Below, piece by piece: positions 49,340 through 58,547 of a stretch of DNA of 64,000 bases. Below the pieces are notes generated by a model. That model was not told the DNA's origin. It searched no databases and saw only the letters and a list, made by a program, of their open reading frames with translations. The position numbers were made by a program, and so were the translations under genes. The DNA comes from Mitsuokella sp. oral taxon 131 str. W9106 (GTDB taxonomy: Bacteria; Bacillota; Negativicutes; Selenomonadales; Selenomonadaceae), in NCBI RefSeq assembly GCF_000469545.1, contig NZ_KI273065.1:62001-126000 (forward strand), given 5' to 3'. Position 1 is the stretch's first letter; each line of letters begins with the position of its first letter.

Positions 49340-49433
49340 TGGAAAATATGGATTTCCTCAAGAAACGCTTGTAGGGGGTAATTGCAATAGCAAATCGGAC
49401 AGTTTCTCCAAAAATTCAGTGTCCAATTTAATG

Positions 49434-50534
49434 TTACAATTGACCAATGCTCGTGATGTCAAGCATGCCGCCGGGCTTCCCATCTGCATCGGGATTTCCG
49501 TATCCTTCTGCCGTTCGGATGCTCGCCATGCCCGTCGGCCTGTAGGGCTTCTTCGTCGACTGCACGCGCGTCTTTTCGTCGTCTTTCCTCATTTTCTCCG
49601 GCATCTCCTCATAGTCCTTGGAGTTCGTGAACTTCTTCCACTCGTCCATGATGGCCATGAGCATGAAGATGAACTTCTCCTTCGGGAGCGAGCCGTCGGC
49701 TGTTTTCGCCTGCTCGGCAAGCTGCTTGAGCGCTTCTTTCTTTGCCATGAGCGCATCTGCCTTTGCCTGCTCCTTCGCCTCGGCAGAAAGCTGTTTTTCT
49801 TGCTCCTTGTCCACCGCGCCGCCCTCTTTTCCCGCATCCTTGCCGTCGGCGTTTTTTGGGGCGTCCGCGCCACGCGCATCCTGTGTGCCACGCATGCTTT
49901 CTGCATAAGCGTCCTGTGCGCCCTCTGCCGCACCTTCCACGCCGTGCACCCTCGCTTGTGCGGGTGAGCTGATTGCGCCGTCCGCTTTCACGTCCGCGCC
50001 TAGATCGTCATCCATGGAGGCGGCGGCGTTATTTGACTGCGTCGCAGCTTCCCCCATTCCCGTCGCTGTGCCAGCAGCCGCACTGCCGTTCGTCATCGCG
50101 CCGTCTGCGCTTCCATAGCGGTTTTCGAGCTGCATCTCCGTCGCGACTTTGAGCTGTGCCTGTGCGACGGCGCGCTGCGCCTCCTCCTTCGTCTTGGCGC
50201 GCTTCAGTACCTGCTGCAGCTCCGTGCGCGTCTGCTGGGCACGACGCGCCTTGTCGTACAGATCCGGGTCGTTGTCCTTCAGGTACTTCAGCTCATCGAC
50301 CGAGAGCTCGCGCCCGCGCATGAGCTTCTGCCGGATGATGGAGGTACGCAGCCCGCTCGTCATATCCGCCTGCTTCGTCTTCTGCGTCGTCATGCGCGCG
50401 TCTATCGTCTGATTCTTCTTGAGCTCCTCGCGCATCTGGCCGAGGCTCTGTCCCGTCCGAATCTTCGTCTTCGCCTGCAGCTTCAGATCCTTCATCTGCA
50501 AATATTGCCCGATGCGGCCTATCCCTTCAAACAT
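49434..50534 (-). CDS. Alanine/lysine-rich protein of unknown function
   Basis: 366 residues, no family recognised. Residues 1-135 are predicted helical and highly charged (LKLQAKTKIRTGQSLGQMREELKKN). Residues about 140-235 are low-complexity, rich in Ala, Gly and Asp. Residues 235-310 are helical again, with FIFMLMAIMDEWKKFTNSKDYEE the only hydrophobic stretch. A basic tail (RVQSTKKPYRPTGMA) ends in GMLDITSIGQL. There is no cysteine, signal peptide or convincing membrane segment. The ATG has AAGGAGG seven bases upstream, and codon use matches its neighbours, so it is a real gene. It stands alone between rpsB and a metallophosphoesterase. Confidence 0.75.
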   Translation of the reverse strand: MFEGIGRIGQYLQMKDLKLQAKTKIRTGQSLGQMREELKKNQTIDARMTTQKTKQADMTSGLRTSIIRQKLMRGRELSVDELKYLKDNDPDLYDKARRAQQTRTELQQVLKRAKTKEEAQRAVAQAQLKVATEMQLENRYGSADGAMTNGSAAAGTATGMGEAATQSNNAAASMDDDLGADVKADGAISSPAQARVHGVEGAAEGAQDAYAESMRGTQDARGADAPKNADGKDAGKEGGAVDKEQEKQLSAEAKEQAKADALMAKKEALKQLAEQAKTADGSLPKEKFIFMLMAIMDEWKKFTNSKDYEEMPEKMRKDDEKTRVQSTKKPYRPTGMASIRTAEGYGNPDADGKPGGMLDITSIGQL

Positions 50535-50672
50535 CGTGGTTCCTCCTTGAATCCATGCTTCTCCATCTTAGTGTTATATCGGCGTTTCGTTGCTCCTTCT
50601 TCACCGCAACAAACGGTCAGCTGGGTGCGCCAAATGCTGCGGGCGTGCGTGCCATGCGCAAATACCTCGCTT

Positions 50673-51968
50673 TTATTTGCGAACCGTTTCTTCATCGATC
50701 TGTGAACCGTCGGGCAGATAGCTGCGTATCTCCAAGTGATCGCGATCCGCCTTCAGCGTCAGATAGTTGTCCGTTTCGGGCTGCGGCGCAATCGTTTCGT
50801 CGAGCGAATGGTCGATCCACAGCCCCGGATAGCGCACGTTTCCCGCGACGCCTGTCAAGATGTACAAAGGGCCTGTCGGGTCGTGCTGGAAATTGCGGAT
50901 ATGGCCGCGATTGCGGTAGGTATGCAGATGCGCCGAGAATACGACGTCGATATTCGCCTTGTCAAAAAGCGGCATCCAAATCCTGCCGTCGTCCGATATG
51001 CCCTCGCACCGTTCGGGACGGTTATGGATTCGATATTGGAGGACTTCTTTGTGCATGAGCACGATTTTCCACTTCCTGTCCGTCTGTGCCACGTCACGGC
51101 GGAACCATTCCGTTTGCTCCTCGATAAGCCCCGGATGGAATGCCTGTGTCTCATCCTCTTGCGTGTTGAGCACGATGAAATGCACCGGCCCGTAATCAAA
51201 GGAATAATAGTAGCGCGAAAATACTGCACTGCCGTTTTCCGGCACGGCGAACGCATGCAGGTAGGCTACTGGCTCACGCACCTTCCACGCCTGATCATAC
51301 GTTTCATGGTTGCCCATGACAGGCGCGACGGGAATGCGGTCGATGATGCTGGAAAGCGCCGAAAACCACGCCTCCCACTGCGTATGGTCCTCCCCATTGT
51401 CGACGAGATCGCCCATGTTGATGAAGAAATCGGCGCGTGGATTGCGCTTTGCTGCATCCTGCGCAAGATTCTGCCAATCCGTGTAGTCGCTCGACTGGGA
51501 ATCCGGGAAGATGAGCGCCTTGAATCCTTCACCGGCATCGGTATGAAGTGAGTGCCAAGATCCCGCCACGCCTTTTGCCGTGATGCGGTATTCCATGCTC
51601 GCGCCCTTCGGCAAATCATGCAGCACGGCCGTGTAAATCACAGCCGTCACACCGTCGTCCGTAAAGACATCCGCTTCTGCCGATGCGCGTTTCGTCTCTT
51701 CCTCGCCTACGCACCGATATTCGACGGAAGGCGCTTCGAGCGCGCCTTCCGTCTGCCACATGATCGTGCGTGCCGCCGCATTGTCCTGTGCAATGACTTG
51801 GCGCACGAAGCGAATATCGTCCCGTTTCTCACTGCCCGTCATGCCGTGTGCCTTCCCCGCCAGCTTCTGCCAAACGCGGTATTTCATAAAGGTCCAGCCG
51901 CCGCCCGCGAGCACGATGGCAGCGCCGCAGGCAGCAAGGAACCTGCGGCGTGAAAATTTACTATCCAT
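50673..51968 (-). CDS. Tat-exported metallophosphoesterase (purple acid phosphatase-like)
   Basis: 431 residues. The N-terminus has the twin-arginine signal SRRRFLAACGAAIVLAGGG. A beta domain (about 50-155, Fn3-like) precedes the calcineurin-type domain with NMGDLVDNGEDHTQW, PVMGNHETYD, LMHKEV and SAHLHTYRN, the metal-ligand and catalytic motifs. It should be a periplasmic phosphatase or phosphodiesterase. ATG at 51968 has GAGGCG six bases upstream; GTG one codon earlier is possible. It is divergent from the broken threonine aldolase gene. Confidence 0.9.
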   Translation of the reverse strand: MDSKFSRRRFLAACGAAIVLAGGGWTFMKYRVWQKLAGKAHGMTGSEKRDDIRFVRQVIAQDNAAARTIMWQTEGALEAPSVEYRCVGEEETKRASAEADVFTDDGVTAVIYTAVLHDLPKGASMEYRITAKGVAGSWHSLHTDAGEGFKALIFPDSQSSDYTDWQNLAQDAAKRNPRADFFINMGDLVDNGEDHTQWEAWFSALSSIIDRIPVAPVMGNHETYDQAWKVREPVAYLHAFAVPENGSAVFSRYYYSFDYGPVHFIVLNTQEDETQAFHPGLIEEQTEWFRRDVAQTDRKWKIVLMHKEVLQYRIHNRPERCEGISDDGRIWMPLFDKANIDVVFSAHLHTYRNRGHIRNFQHDPTGPLYILTGVAGNVRYPGLWIDHSLDETIAPQPETDNYLTLKADRDHLEIRSYLPDGSQIDEETVRK

Positions 51969-52064
51969 CACAATCGCCTCGAACCGAATTGTATTCTGTA
52001 ATCCGTAAAATTATTATACGACAAATCTTCCCCTATGGCATGATTTGGCATAATAAAATTTTCC

Positions 52065-52093
52065 TTGGATAAAATGCCCATTTCGCCTATAAT
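52065..52093 (+). promoter_or_regulatory. Possible promoter of the threonine aldolase pseudogene
   Basis: -35 TTGGAT (52065-52070), 17-base spacer, -10 TATAAT (52088-52093), about 80 bases before the ATG at 52172. Confidence 0.5.
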
Positions 52094-52171
52094 GAAATCG
52101 CTTACGCTGACCGCTGCTGCACCGCTGGCATGCTCATCCCAAGCGAACGAAATACGAGGAGGAGCCTTCAA

Positions 52172-53209
52172 ATGAACGATAGAACCGAACGACTTTTTTT
52201 GCGTCTGACTATATGGAAGGCGCACACCCTGCAATACTGGAGCGCCTCCTCGCGACGAACGGGGAGCAGACGGCAGGCTACGGGCTCGACCCCTACTCCG
52301 AATCCGCGCGGGAAAAATTCGCATGGCATGCGCGGCGCCAAATGCAAACGTCCATTTCCTGCTCGGCGGCACGCAGGCCAACGCGACTGTCATCGACGCT
52401 GTGCTTCGCAGCTACGAGGGCGTGCTCGCTGCGGCAAGCGGCCATATCAGCGTCCACGAAGCGGGCGCGATCGAATACGGTGGGCACAAGGTCCTTGCGC
52501 TCCCGCACGAGCATGGCAAGCTCTCCGCCGCAACGATCGAGGCCGTGCTTTCGGCAAGCCGTGCCGATGAGAACCGCGACCACATGGTCTTTCCCGGCAT
52601 GGTCTACCTCTCGCAGCCAACGGAGTGCGGCACGCTCTACACGCGGGAAGAACTCACCCGCATCCATGCCGTCTGCCGCACGCACGATATCCCGCTCTAC
52701 CTCGACGGCGCACGTCTCGCCTACGCGCTCGCCTGCCCCGAAAACGATGTGACGCTCCCAGACATTGCGCGCCTCTGCGATATATTCTACATTGGCGGCA
52801 CGAAGTGCGGTGCGCTCTTCGGGGAAGCCGTCGTCCTGCCGAATCCCAGCTTCATCCCGCACTTTTTCACCATCATCAAGCAGCACGGCGCACTGCTCGC
52901 CAAAGGGCGCATCGCAGGCATCCAGTTCGACACGCTCTTTACGGACGGGCTTTACGAGGCAGGCGGCGCCACAGCGATCAAGGCTGCTGCACGCGTTTGG
53001 CCCTGCACGAAAAGCGGATTCCGCTCGCTTGGGAGACGCCGACGAACCAGATCTTCATCCGCCTCACGCACGCGCAGCGCGCGCGTCTCGAATCGTCTGT
53101 CGCCTTGGGCTTTTGGGAGCAGGCAGACGATGCGCACGTCATCATGCGCATCGCGACGAGCTGGGCGACGACAGAGGAGCAGGTCAGCACCCTTATCGCG
53201 CGCCTTTGA
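52172..53209 (+). pseudogene. Low-specificity L-threonine aldolase, broken by three frameshifts
   Basis: The joined product is about 346 residues of PLP fold type I: SDYMEGAHPAILERLLATN, LLGGTQANATV, HEAGAIEYGGHKV, LYLDGARLAYAL and IGGTKCGALFGE (Schiff-base Lys), ending TTEEQVSTLIARL. ATG 52172 has GAGGAG upstream. Three single-base losses split it: in T7 at 52194-52200, in A5 at 52313-52317 and in T3 at 52997-52999; one added base at each site restores the full frame. All catalytic motifs are otherwise intact. Functional enzyme would cleave threonine to glycine and acetaldehyde. Confidence 0.85.
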
Positions 53210-53266
53210 TCCATCGCTTGGCTCATTTCCCGCAAGGCATACGCGAAACGCGAAATCCCGCCATGC

Positions 53267-53309
53267 AAAAACCGTATGCATCCCTTTTAGTCGGAACGCA
53301 TACGGTTTT
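53267..53309. terminator. Bidirectional terminator after nifJ and the threonine aldolase remnant
   Basis: AAAACCGTATGC (53268-53279) pairs with GCATACGGTTTT (53298-53309), 18-base loop, T-rich on both strands, between convergent genes. Confidence 0.85.
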
Positions 53310-53326
53310 CTTATGCCATGCAGCGC

Positions 53327-56300
53327 TTATTTGCCTGCCAGCTTTTTGTAGTTGTTGTAGCGGTCTTGTGCGTCGCGCTGCGTCTTCTCGAAGAGCGCTT
53401 CTGCCGCTTCGGGGAACGTCCGCTTGAGGTTGATGTAGCGGTTCTCGCCCATGAGGAAGTCCTGGAACTTTGAGAAGTCCGGCTCCTTCGAGTCGAGGCT
53501 GAACGGATTTTTATCCGTGCCGACGAGCTGCGGGTTGTAGCGGTAGTTCGCCCAGTAGCCGCACTCGACAGCGAGTTTCTGCTCAAGCTGTGCGCAGCCC
53601 ATGCCCTTGCGGATGCCATGGTTGATGCACGGCGAGTAGCCGATGATGAGCGACGGGCCATGGTATGCCTCTGCTTCAGAGATCGCCTTCAGGACCTGAT
53701 TCTGGTCTGCGCCCATCGCAACCTGCGCGACATAGACATAGCCGTACGACTTCGCCATCATGCCAAGATCTTTCTTGCGCGTCTTCTTGCCCGTTGCCGC
53801 GAATTGTGCGATAGCCGCCGCGGGCGTCGACTTCGATGCCTGCCCGCCCGTATTGGAGTAAACCTCCGTATCAAAGACAAAGACGTTGATGTCCTCGCCC
53901 GACGCGAGCACATGGTCAAGCCCGCCGTAGCCGATATCGTAGGCCCAGCCGTCGCCGCCGAAGACCCACTGCGAACGCTTGATGAAGTAATCGCGGTTGT
54001 CGTAGAGCTTGTTCAGCAGTTCGTCTGCGCCCTTCTCCTTTGCGAGGAGCGCTTCGAGCTCCTCGGCACGCTCGCGCGTACCGTTTCCGTCCGCAAGGTG
54101 CGCGATCCAGTCGGTGAGCGCTTCCTGCAGTTCAATGCTTCCCTTCTTCGCTTCGACTGCCGCCTTCGCGTCGGCTGCGAGCGACTCGCGAACGGACTTC
54201 GTGCCGAGCAGCATGCCGAGGCCGAATTCCGCGTTGTCCTCGAAGAGCGAGTTCGCCCACGCCGGACCGTGTCCCTTGACGTTTTTCGTGTACGGCATCG
54301 ACGGTGCGCTGCCGCCCCAAATCGAGGAACAGCCCGTCGCATTTGCGACCATCATGCGGTCGCCGAAGAGCTGCGTGACGAGCTTTGCATACGGCGTCTC
54401 GCCGCAGCCTGCGCACGCTCCTGAGAACTCGAGAAGCGGCTGCTCGAACTGCGAGCCGATGACCGTTTCCTTCTTCATCGGGCTCTTCTTCGGCGCGACC
54501 TTTTCGGCATCGACGCCGTAGTCAAAATACGCCTGCTTTGCCTTGAGCTCGTCATCGAGCGGCGTCATCGTGAGCGCCTTGACCGGGCAGACCTGCGCAC
54601 AGTTTCCACAGCCGAGGCAGTCCATCGTCGAGACGGCAACCGTGAAATGGTAGTCCTTGACCGTCCGAAGCTGCTTTGCGGGGAAGCCTGCGGGCGCTGC
54701 CGCCTTCTCTTCATCCGTCGTGAGGACGGGGCGGATCGCAGCGTGCGGGCAGACAAAGGAACACTTGTTGCATCCGATGCACTTCCCGGCATCCCAAACG
54801 GGGACATTGATCGCCGTGCCGCGCTTTTCGTACGCTGCGCCGCCGAGCGGGTACGTGCCGTCTGCGCGGTCGCCGCTGAACATCGAGACGGGCAGCTTGT
54901 CGCCCTCCTGACGGTTCATGACTTCCTGCACATCCGAAACGAATGCAGGCACGTCGCGCTTCGCCGCTTCCTCATCCTTCGCATTTGCCCAGCCAGCGGG
55001 AACCTCGACGCGGTGGAGCTTCTCGATGCCCTTGTCGATCGCGCCGTTGTTCATGTCGACGATATTCTGCCCCTTCTTTCCGTAGCTCGTGACAACGGCA
55101 TTCTTGAGGTACTTGACCGCCTCGTCGAGAGGGATGATCGCCGCGAGCTTGAAGAACGCGGACTGCATGACCATGTTGAAGCGGCCGCCGAGTCCGAGCT
55201 CCTTCGCGATCTCGACGGCATTGACCGTGTAGAACTCGATCTCATTCTGTGCGATGTAGCGCTTCATGTAGGCAGGCAGATGCTCGGAGAGCTCCGCATC
55301 GCTCCAAACCGTGTTGAGCAGGAACTTGCCGCCCTTCTTGAGACCTGCGAGCAAGTCGTAGCGGAATACGTAGGACTGCTGCGAGCACGAGATGAAATCC
55401 GCCTTGTTGATGAGGTACGGGCTCGTGATCGGCAGCTTGCCGAAGCGCAGGTGCGACATCGTGATGCCGCCCGACTTCTTCGAATCGTAAGCGAAATACG
55501 CCTGTGCGTACATATCCGTATCGTCGCCAATGATCTTGATCGCGCTCTTGTTCGCACCGACCGTGCCGTCCGAGCCAAGGCCCCAGAACTTGCACGCCGT
55601 CGTGCCTTCCGGCGTGAGATCGACGTCGCTCATAACGGGCGCGAGGCTCGTATGCGTCACATCGTCCTCAATGCCGATCGTGAAGCCGTCCTTCGGCGCA
55701 TCCTTCTTGAGTTCTTCAAATACCGCAAAGATCTGATCGGGCGTCGTATCCTTGCCGCCGAGTCCAAAGCGGCCGCCGACGATGACGGGCGAGAGCCCCG
55801 AATCGTAGAATGCCGCCTTGACGTCGAGGTAAAGCGGCTCGCCGAGCGCGCCCGGCTCCTTCGTATGATCGAGGACGGCGACTTTCCGGATCGTCTTCGG
55901 GAGGACTTTCAAGAAGTGCTCGATGGAGAACGGACGGTAGAGATGGACGGAGAGCAAGCCGACCTTTTCGCCCTGCTTGTTGAGGTAGGAAACGGCTTCC
56001 TGCACCGCCTGGCAGACCGAGCCCATCGCGATGATGACACGGTCTGCATCCTTTGCGCCGGAATAGTCGAAGAGATGATACGCACGTCCCGTGATCTTCG
56101 CCATCTCGCCCATCGCTTCTTCAACCAATGCAGGCAGTGCATCGTAGTATGCGTTTGCCGCTTCGCGTGACTGGAAGTAGACGTCCGGGTTCGTCGCCGA
56201 GCCGCGGATGACCGGATGATCCGGATTGAGTGCCCGACGGCGGAATGCTTCGACCGCATCCCAATCGAGCACCTTGGCGAGAGCCGCATAATCGACGACC

Positions 56301-56851
56301 TCAATCTTCTGAATCTCATGCGACGTGCGGAACCCATCGAAGAAATTGATGAACGGGACGCGCCCCTTGATCGCGACGAGGTGCGCAACGGCAGCGAGAT
56401 CCATGACCTCCTGCACGCTCGCTTCGGCGAGCATCGCACAGCCCGTCTGACGCGCTGCCATAACGTCCTGATGGTCGCCGAAAATGTTCAGCGAGTTTGC
56501 GGCAAGTGCGCGCGCGCTGACGTGGAACACGCCCGGCAGCAGCTCGCCTGCGACCTTGTAGAGATTCGGCACCATCAGCAAGAGACCCTGCGACGCCGTG
56601 TACGTCGTCGTCAGCGCGCCGGCCTGCAAAGAACCGTGAACCGCGCCTGCCGCGCCGCCTTCCGACTGCAGTTCGATGACGCGAACCTTCTGCCCAAAGA
56701 CATTCTTCGCGCCTTTGGCCGCCATCTCGTCGACTTTTTCCGCCATCGGCGAGGACGGCGTGATCGGGTAGATCGCCGCGACGTCGGTAAAAGCATAGGA
56801 GATATAGGCCGCAGCAGTATTGCCGTCCATCGTCTTCATTCTTTTGCTCAT
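53327..56851 (-). CDS. nifJ: Pyruvate:ferredoxin (flavodoxin) oxidoreductase
   Basis: 1174 residues, the single-chain PFOR. Pyruvate-binding domain I starts near residue 8 (GNTAAAYISYAFTDVAAIYPITPSSPM). The two [4Fe-4S] sites are CIGCNKCSFVC and CLGCGNCAQVCP. The C-terminal thiamine diphosphate domain has GACAGCGETPYAK, GGDGWAYDIGYGG and EVYSNTGGQASK. It oxidises pyruvate to acetyl-CoA and CO2, passing electrons to ferredoxin, central in anaerobes. ATG 56851 has AGGGGAG upstream; the frame extends further but without a site. Confidence 0.97.
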   Translation of the reverse strand: MSKRMKTMDGNTAAAYISYAFTDVAAIYPITPSSPMAEKVDEMAAKGAKNVFGQKVRVIELQSEGGAAGAVHGSLQAGALTTTYTASQGLLLMVPNLYKVAGELLPGVFHVSARALAANSLNIFGDHQDVMAARQTGCAMLAEASVQEVMDLAAVAHLVAIKGRVPFINFFDGFRTSHEIQKIEVVDYAALAKVLDWDAVEAFRRRALNPDHPVIRGSATNPDVYFQSREAANAYYDALPALVEEAMGEMAKITGRAYHLFDYSGAKDADRVIIAMGSVCQAVQEAVSYLNKQGEKVGLLSVHLYRPFSIEHFLKVLPKTIRKVAVLDHTKEPGALGEPLYLDVKAAFYDSGLSPVIVGGRFGLGGKDTTPDQIFAVFEELKKDAPKDGFTIGIEDDVTHTSLAPVMSDVDLTPEGTTACKFWGLGSDGTVGANKSAIKIIGDDTDMYAQAYFAYDSKKSGGITMSHLRFGKLPITSPYLINKADFISCSQQSYVFRYDLLAGLKKGGKFLLNTVWSDAELSEHLPAYMKRYIAQNEIEFYTVNAVEIAKELGLGGRFNMVMQSAFFKLAAIIPLDEAVKYLKNAVVTSYGKKGQNIVDMNNGAIDKGIEKLHRVEVPAGWANAKDEEAAKRDVPAFVSDVQEVMNRQEGDKLPVSMFSGDRADGTYPLGGAAYEKRGTAINVPVWDAGKCIGCNKCSFVCPHAAIRPVLTTDEEKAAAPAGFPAKQLRTVKDYHFTVAVSTMDCLGCGNCAQVCPVKALTMTPLDDELKAKQAYFDYGVDAEKVAPKKSPMKKETVIGSQFEQPLLEFSGACAGCGETPYAKLVTQLFGDRMMVANATGCSSIWGGSAPSMPYTKNVKGHGPAWANSLFEDNAEFGLGMLLGTKSVRESLAADAKAAVEAKKGSIELQEALTDWIAHLADGNGTRERAEELEALLAKEKGADELLNKLYDNRDYFIKRSQWVFGGDGWAYDIGYGGLDHVLASGEDINVFVFDTEVYSNTGGQASKSTPAAAIAQFAATGKKTRKKDLGMMAKSYGYVYVAQVAMGADQNQVLKAISEAEAYHGPSLIIGYSPCINHGIRKGMGCAQLEQKLAVECGYWANYRYNPQLVGTDKNPFSLDSKEPDFSKFQDFLMGENRYINLKRTFPEAAEALFEKTQRDAQDRYNNYKKLAGK

Positions 56852-56904
56852 GCTTTCTGCTCCCCTCTTCAGTATAAGGATATTGGCATAGATATAATAG
56901 ACAT

Positions 56905-56995
56905 TTGTGATGAATGGTCCCATCTACTATAGATTTCATCCATCACGATTCATTATACCTTCTGAAAAAGGTCTTGTAAATATGATTCATCACAA
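56905..56995. promoter_or_regulatory. Inverted repeats flanking the nifJ promoter
   Basis: TTGTGATGAAT (56905-56915) and its exact complement ATTCATCACAA (56985-56995) bracket the promoter; related GATTTCATCCATCAC and GATTCAT copies lie between them (56932-56953). The arrangement suggests a repressor or activator with two or more sites, perhaps looping. The half-site TTGTGA resembles Rex or CRP-like sites, but no full Rex palindrome is present. Confidence 0.5.
56952..56980 (-). promoter_or_regulatory. nifJ promoter
   Basis: Minus strand -35 TTTACA (56975-56980), 17-base spacer, -10 TATAAT (56952-56957). The leader is about 95 bases. Confidence 0.7.
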
Positions 56996-56996
56996 C

Positions 56997-57020
56997 AAAA
57001 AAACCAGCTCGCAAGCTGGT
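56997..57020 (-). terminator. Terminator after tRNA-Pro
   Basis: Minus-strand stem ACCAGCT-TGCG-AGCTGGT (57003-57020) with a T7 tail (56997-57003), 14 bases past the tRNA. Confidence 0.9.
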
Positions 57021-57033
57021 CTGATTGACTAGA

Positions 57034-57110
57034 TGGTCGGGATGACAGGGTTCGAACCTGCGGCCTCATCGTCCCGAACGATGCGCGCTACCAAACTGCG
57101 CCACATCCCG
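57034..57110 (-). tRNA. tRNA-Pro (anticodon CGG)
   Basis: Cloverleaf on the minus strand: acceptor CGGGATG / CATCCCG with discriminator A and an encoded CCA (57034-57036), anticodon stem CATCG/CGATG with loop TTCGGGA, giving anticodon CGG for codon CCG, and T-loop GTTCGAACC. 74 bases plus CCA. A promoter upstream and a terminator downstream make it a single-gene unit. Confidence 0.96.
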
Positions 57111-57122
57111 ACGACAGACACA

Positions 57123-57151
57123 ATTATACGGTATTTCCATCTGTTGCGCAA
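57123..57151 (-). promoter_or_regulatory. tRNA-Pro promoter
   Basis: Minus strand -35 TTGCGC (57146-57151), 17-base spacer, -10 TATAAT (57123-57128), about 13 bases before the tRNA 5' end. Confidence 0.78.
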
Positions 57152-57209
57152 CCCCCTTCCTCAAAAAAATGCTTGCTCCAATGAAAATTTCTTTCTGCAA
57201 GAATATTCC

Positions 57210-57238
57210 TTGAATCAAAACGTTTTATCGCTTAAAAT
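57210..57238 (+). promoter_or_regulatory. fprA promoter
   Basis: -35 TTGAAT (57210-57215), 17-base spacer, -10 TAAAAT (57233-57238), about 40 bases before the ATG. Confidence 0.55.
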
Positions 57239-57280
57239 GGAACCATACGTTTACCGAACGCTGAAGAAAGAAGGTACTAT

Positions 57281-58447
57281 ATGGACGCTGTCAGAATTCG
57301 CGATGATATTTACTGGGTCGGCGCGATCGACTGGTCGATGCGCAACTTCCACGGATACGAGACGGGACGCGGCTCCTCCTACAACGCCTACCTGATCCTC
57401 GACGAACATGTCACACTCATCGATACGGTCAAGGAGCCGTTCGCAGGGGAACTCATCGAGCGCATTTCCTCCCTTATCGATCCGGAAAAGATCGACTATA
57501 TCGTATCGAATCATGTTGAGCCGGATCACAGCGGATCCCTCTTGAAGATTCTTGCGCTCTGTCCGAACGCGACGGTCATCACCAGTCTGCCAAACGGGCT
57601 CAAGGGGCTCACAGCACGCTACGGCGAGCAAGCGTACAAGGGCATCAAGGCGGGCGACACGCTCTCGATCGGGCACCGCACGCTCTCCTTCGTGCCGACC
57701 CCGATGCTGCACTGGCCGGACAGCATGGTCACGTACTGTCCCGAAGAAAAGGTTCTCTTCTCCAACGACGCATTCGGCCAGCACCTCGCCTCAGGGCAGC
57801 GTTTCGACGATGAAAACGACATCGATCTCATTCTCTTTGAGGCAAAGAAATACTACGCCAATATCCTCATGCTCTACGGCAGGCAGGCACAGGCGGCGCT
57901 CAAGGCGCTTGCAGGGCTCGATATCGAACTCATATTGACGGGGCATGGCATAAGCTGGCGCTCTCATATCAAGGATATCCTCTCGCTCTACCAAAAATGG
58001 TCGACAAACGAACTCGAAGATCGCGCTGTCGTCGTATTCGACAGCATGTGGCACGCAACGGAAACGATGGCGCGCACGATCGTCGAAGCGTTCAACGCAA
58101 AGGGAATCCCTGCCGCGTTCTACGACATCAAAGCAAACCATAACTCCGACATCGTCACGGACGTACTCACGAGCAAGTACCTCGCCGTCGGCTCTCCGAC
58201 ACTCAACAACGACATGATGCCGTCGATCGCGAGCTTCCTATGCTACCTCCGCGGCCTTTCGCCCAAGGGACGCAAGGCATTCGCTTTCGGCTCCTACGGA
58301 TGGGGCGGGCAAAGCATTGCACAGGTCGAGGAACAGCTAAAGGCAGCAGGCTGCGACATCGTGCTCGAAAAGCAGCGCATCGCCAACGTACCGACAAAAG
58401 CACAGCTCGCGGCGCTCACCGAGGCCGTTCAACAGATCGACGAATAA
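57281..58447 (+). CDS. FprA-family A-type flavoprotein (flavodiiron oxygen/NO reductase)
   Basis: 388 residues. N-terminal metallo-beta-lactamase-like diiron domain with ligands His 78, Glu 80, Asp 82 and His 83 (HVEPDH), LHWPDSM (His), NDAFGQH and LTGHGISW. C-terminal flavodoxin domain (about 250-388) binds FMN (VVFDSMWHATETMA, GSYGWGGQS). It reduces O2 to water or NO to N2O, protecting anaerobes. AAGAAGG precedes the ATG. It is divergent from tRNA-Pro and close to oxygen-sensitive nifJ. Confidence 0.93.
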   Translation: MDAVRIRDDIYWVGAIDWSMRNFHGYETGRGSSYNAYLILDEHVTLIDTVKEPFAGELIERISSLIDPEKIDYIVSNHVEPDHSGSLLKILALCPNATVITSLPNGLKGLTARYGEQAYKGIKAGDTLSIGHRTLSFVPTPMLHWPDSMVTYCPEEKVLFSNDAFGQHLASGQRFDDENDIDLILFEAKKYYANILMLYGRQAQAALKALAGLDIELILTGHGISWRSHIKDILSLYQKWSTNELEDRAVVVFDSMWHATETMARTIVEAFNAKGIPAAFYDIKANHNSDIVTDVLTSKYLAVGSPTLNNDMMPSIASFLCYLRGLSPKGRKAFAFGSYGWGGQSIAQVEEQLKAAGCDIVLEKQRIANVPTKAQLAALTEAVQQIDE

Positions 58448-58506
58448 AACCGGAAATCCTTTCCCCTATTTACACGTGTATGTACACTTGCACATATATA
58501 AGCACA

Positions 58507-58542
58507 AAAAAGCGGGGCAGTCGCTGGGCTGATCCGCTTTTT
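58507..58542. terminator. Bidirectional terminator between fprA and the histidine kinase gene
   Basis: AAAAAGCGG (58507-58515) with CCGCTTTTT (58534-58542), 18-base loop, T-rich on both strands; the two genes converge here. Confidence 0.8.
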
Positions 58543-58547
58543 CCCAT

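Noticed and set aside
56975-57000. Rex operator upstream of nifJ
   Set aside because: TTGTGA and TTTACAA half-sites are present but spaced too far apart for the 18-bp Rex palindrome.
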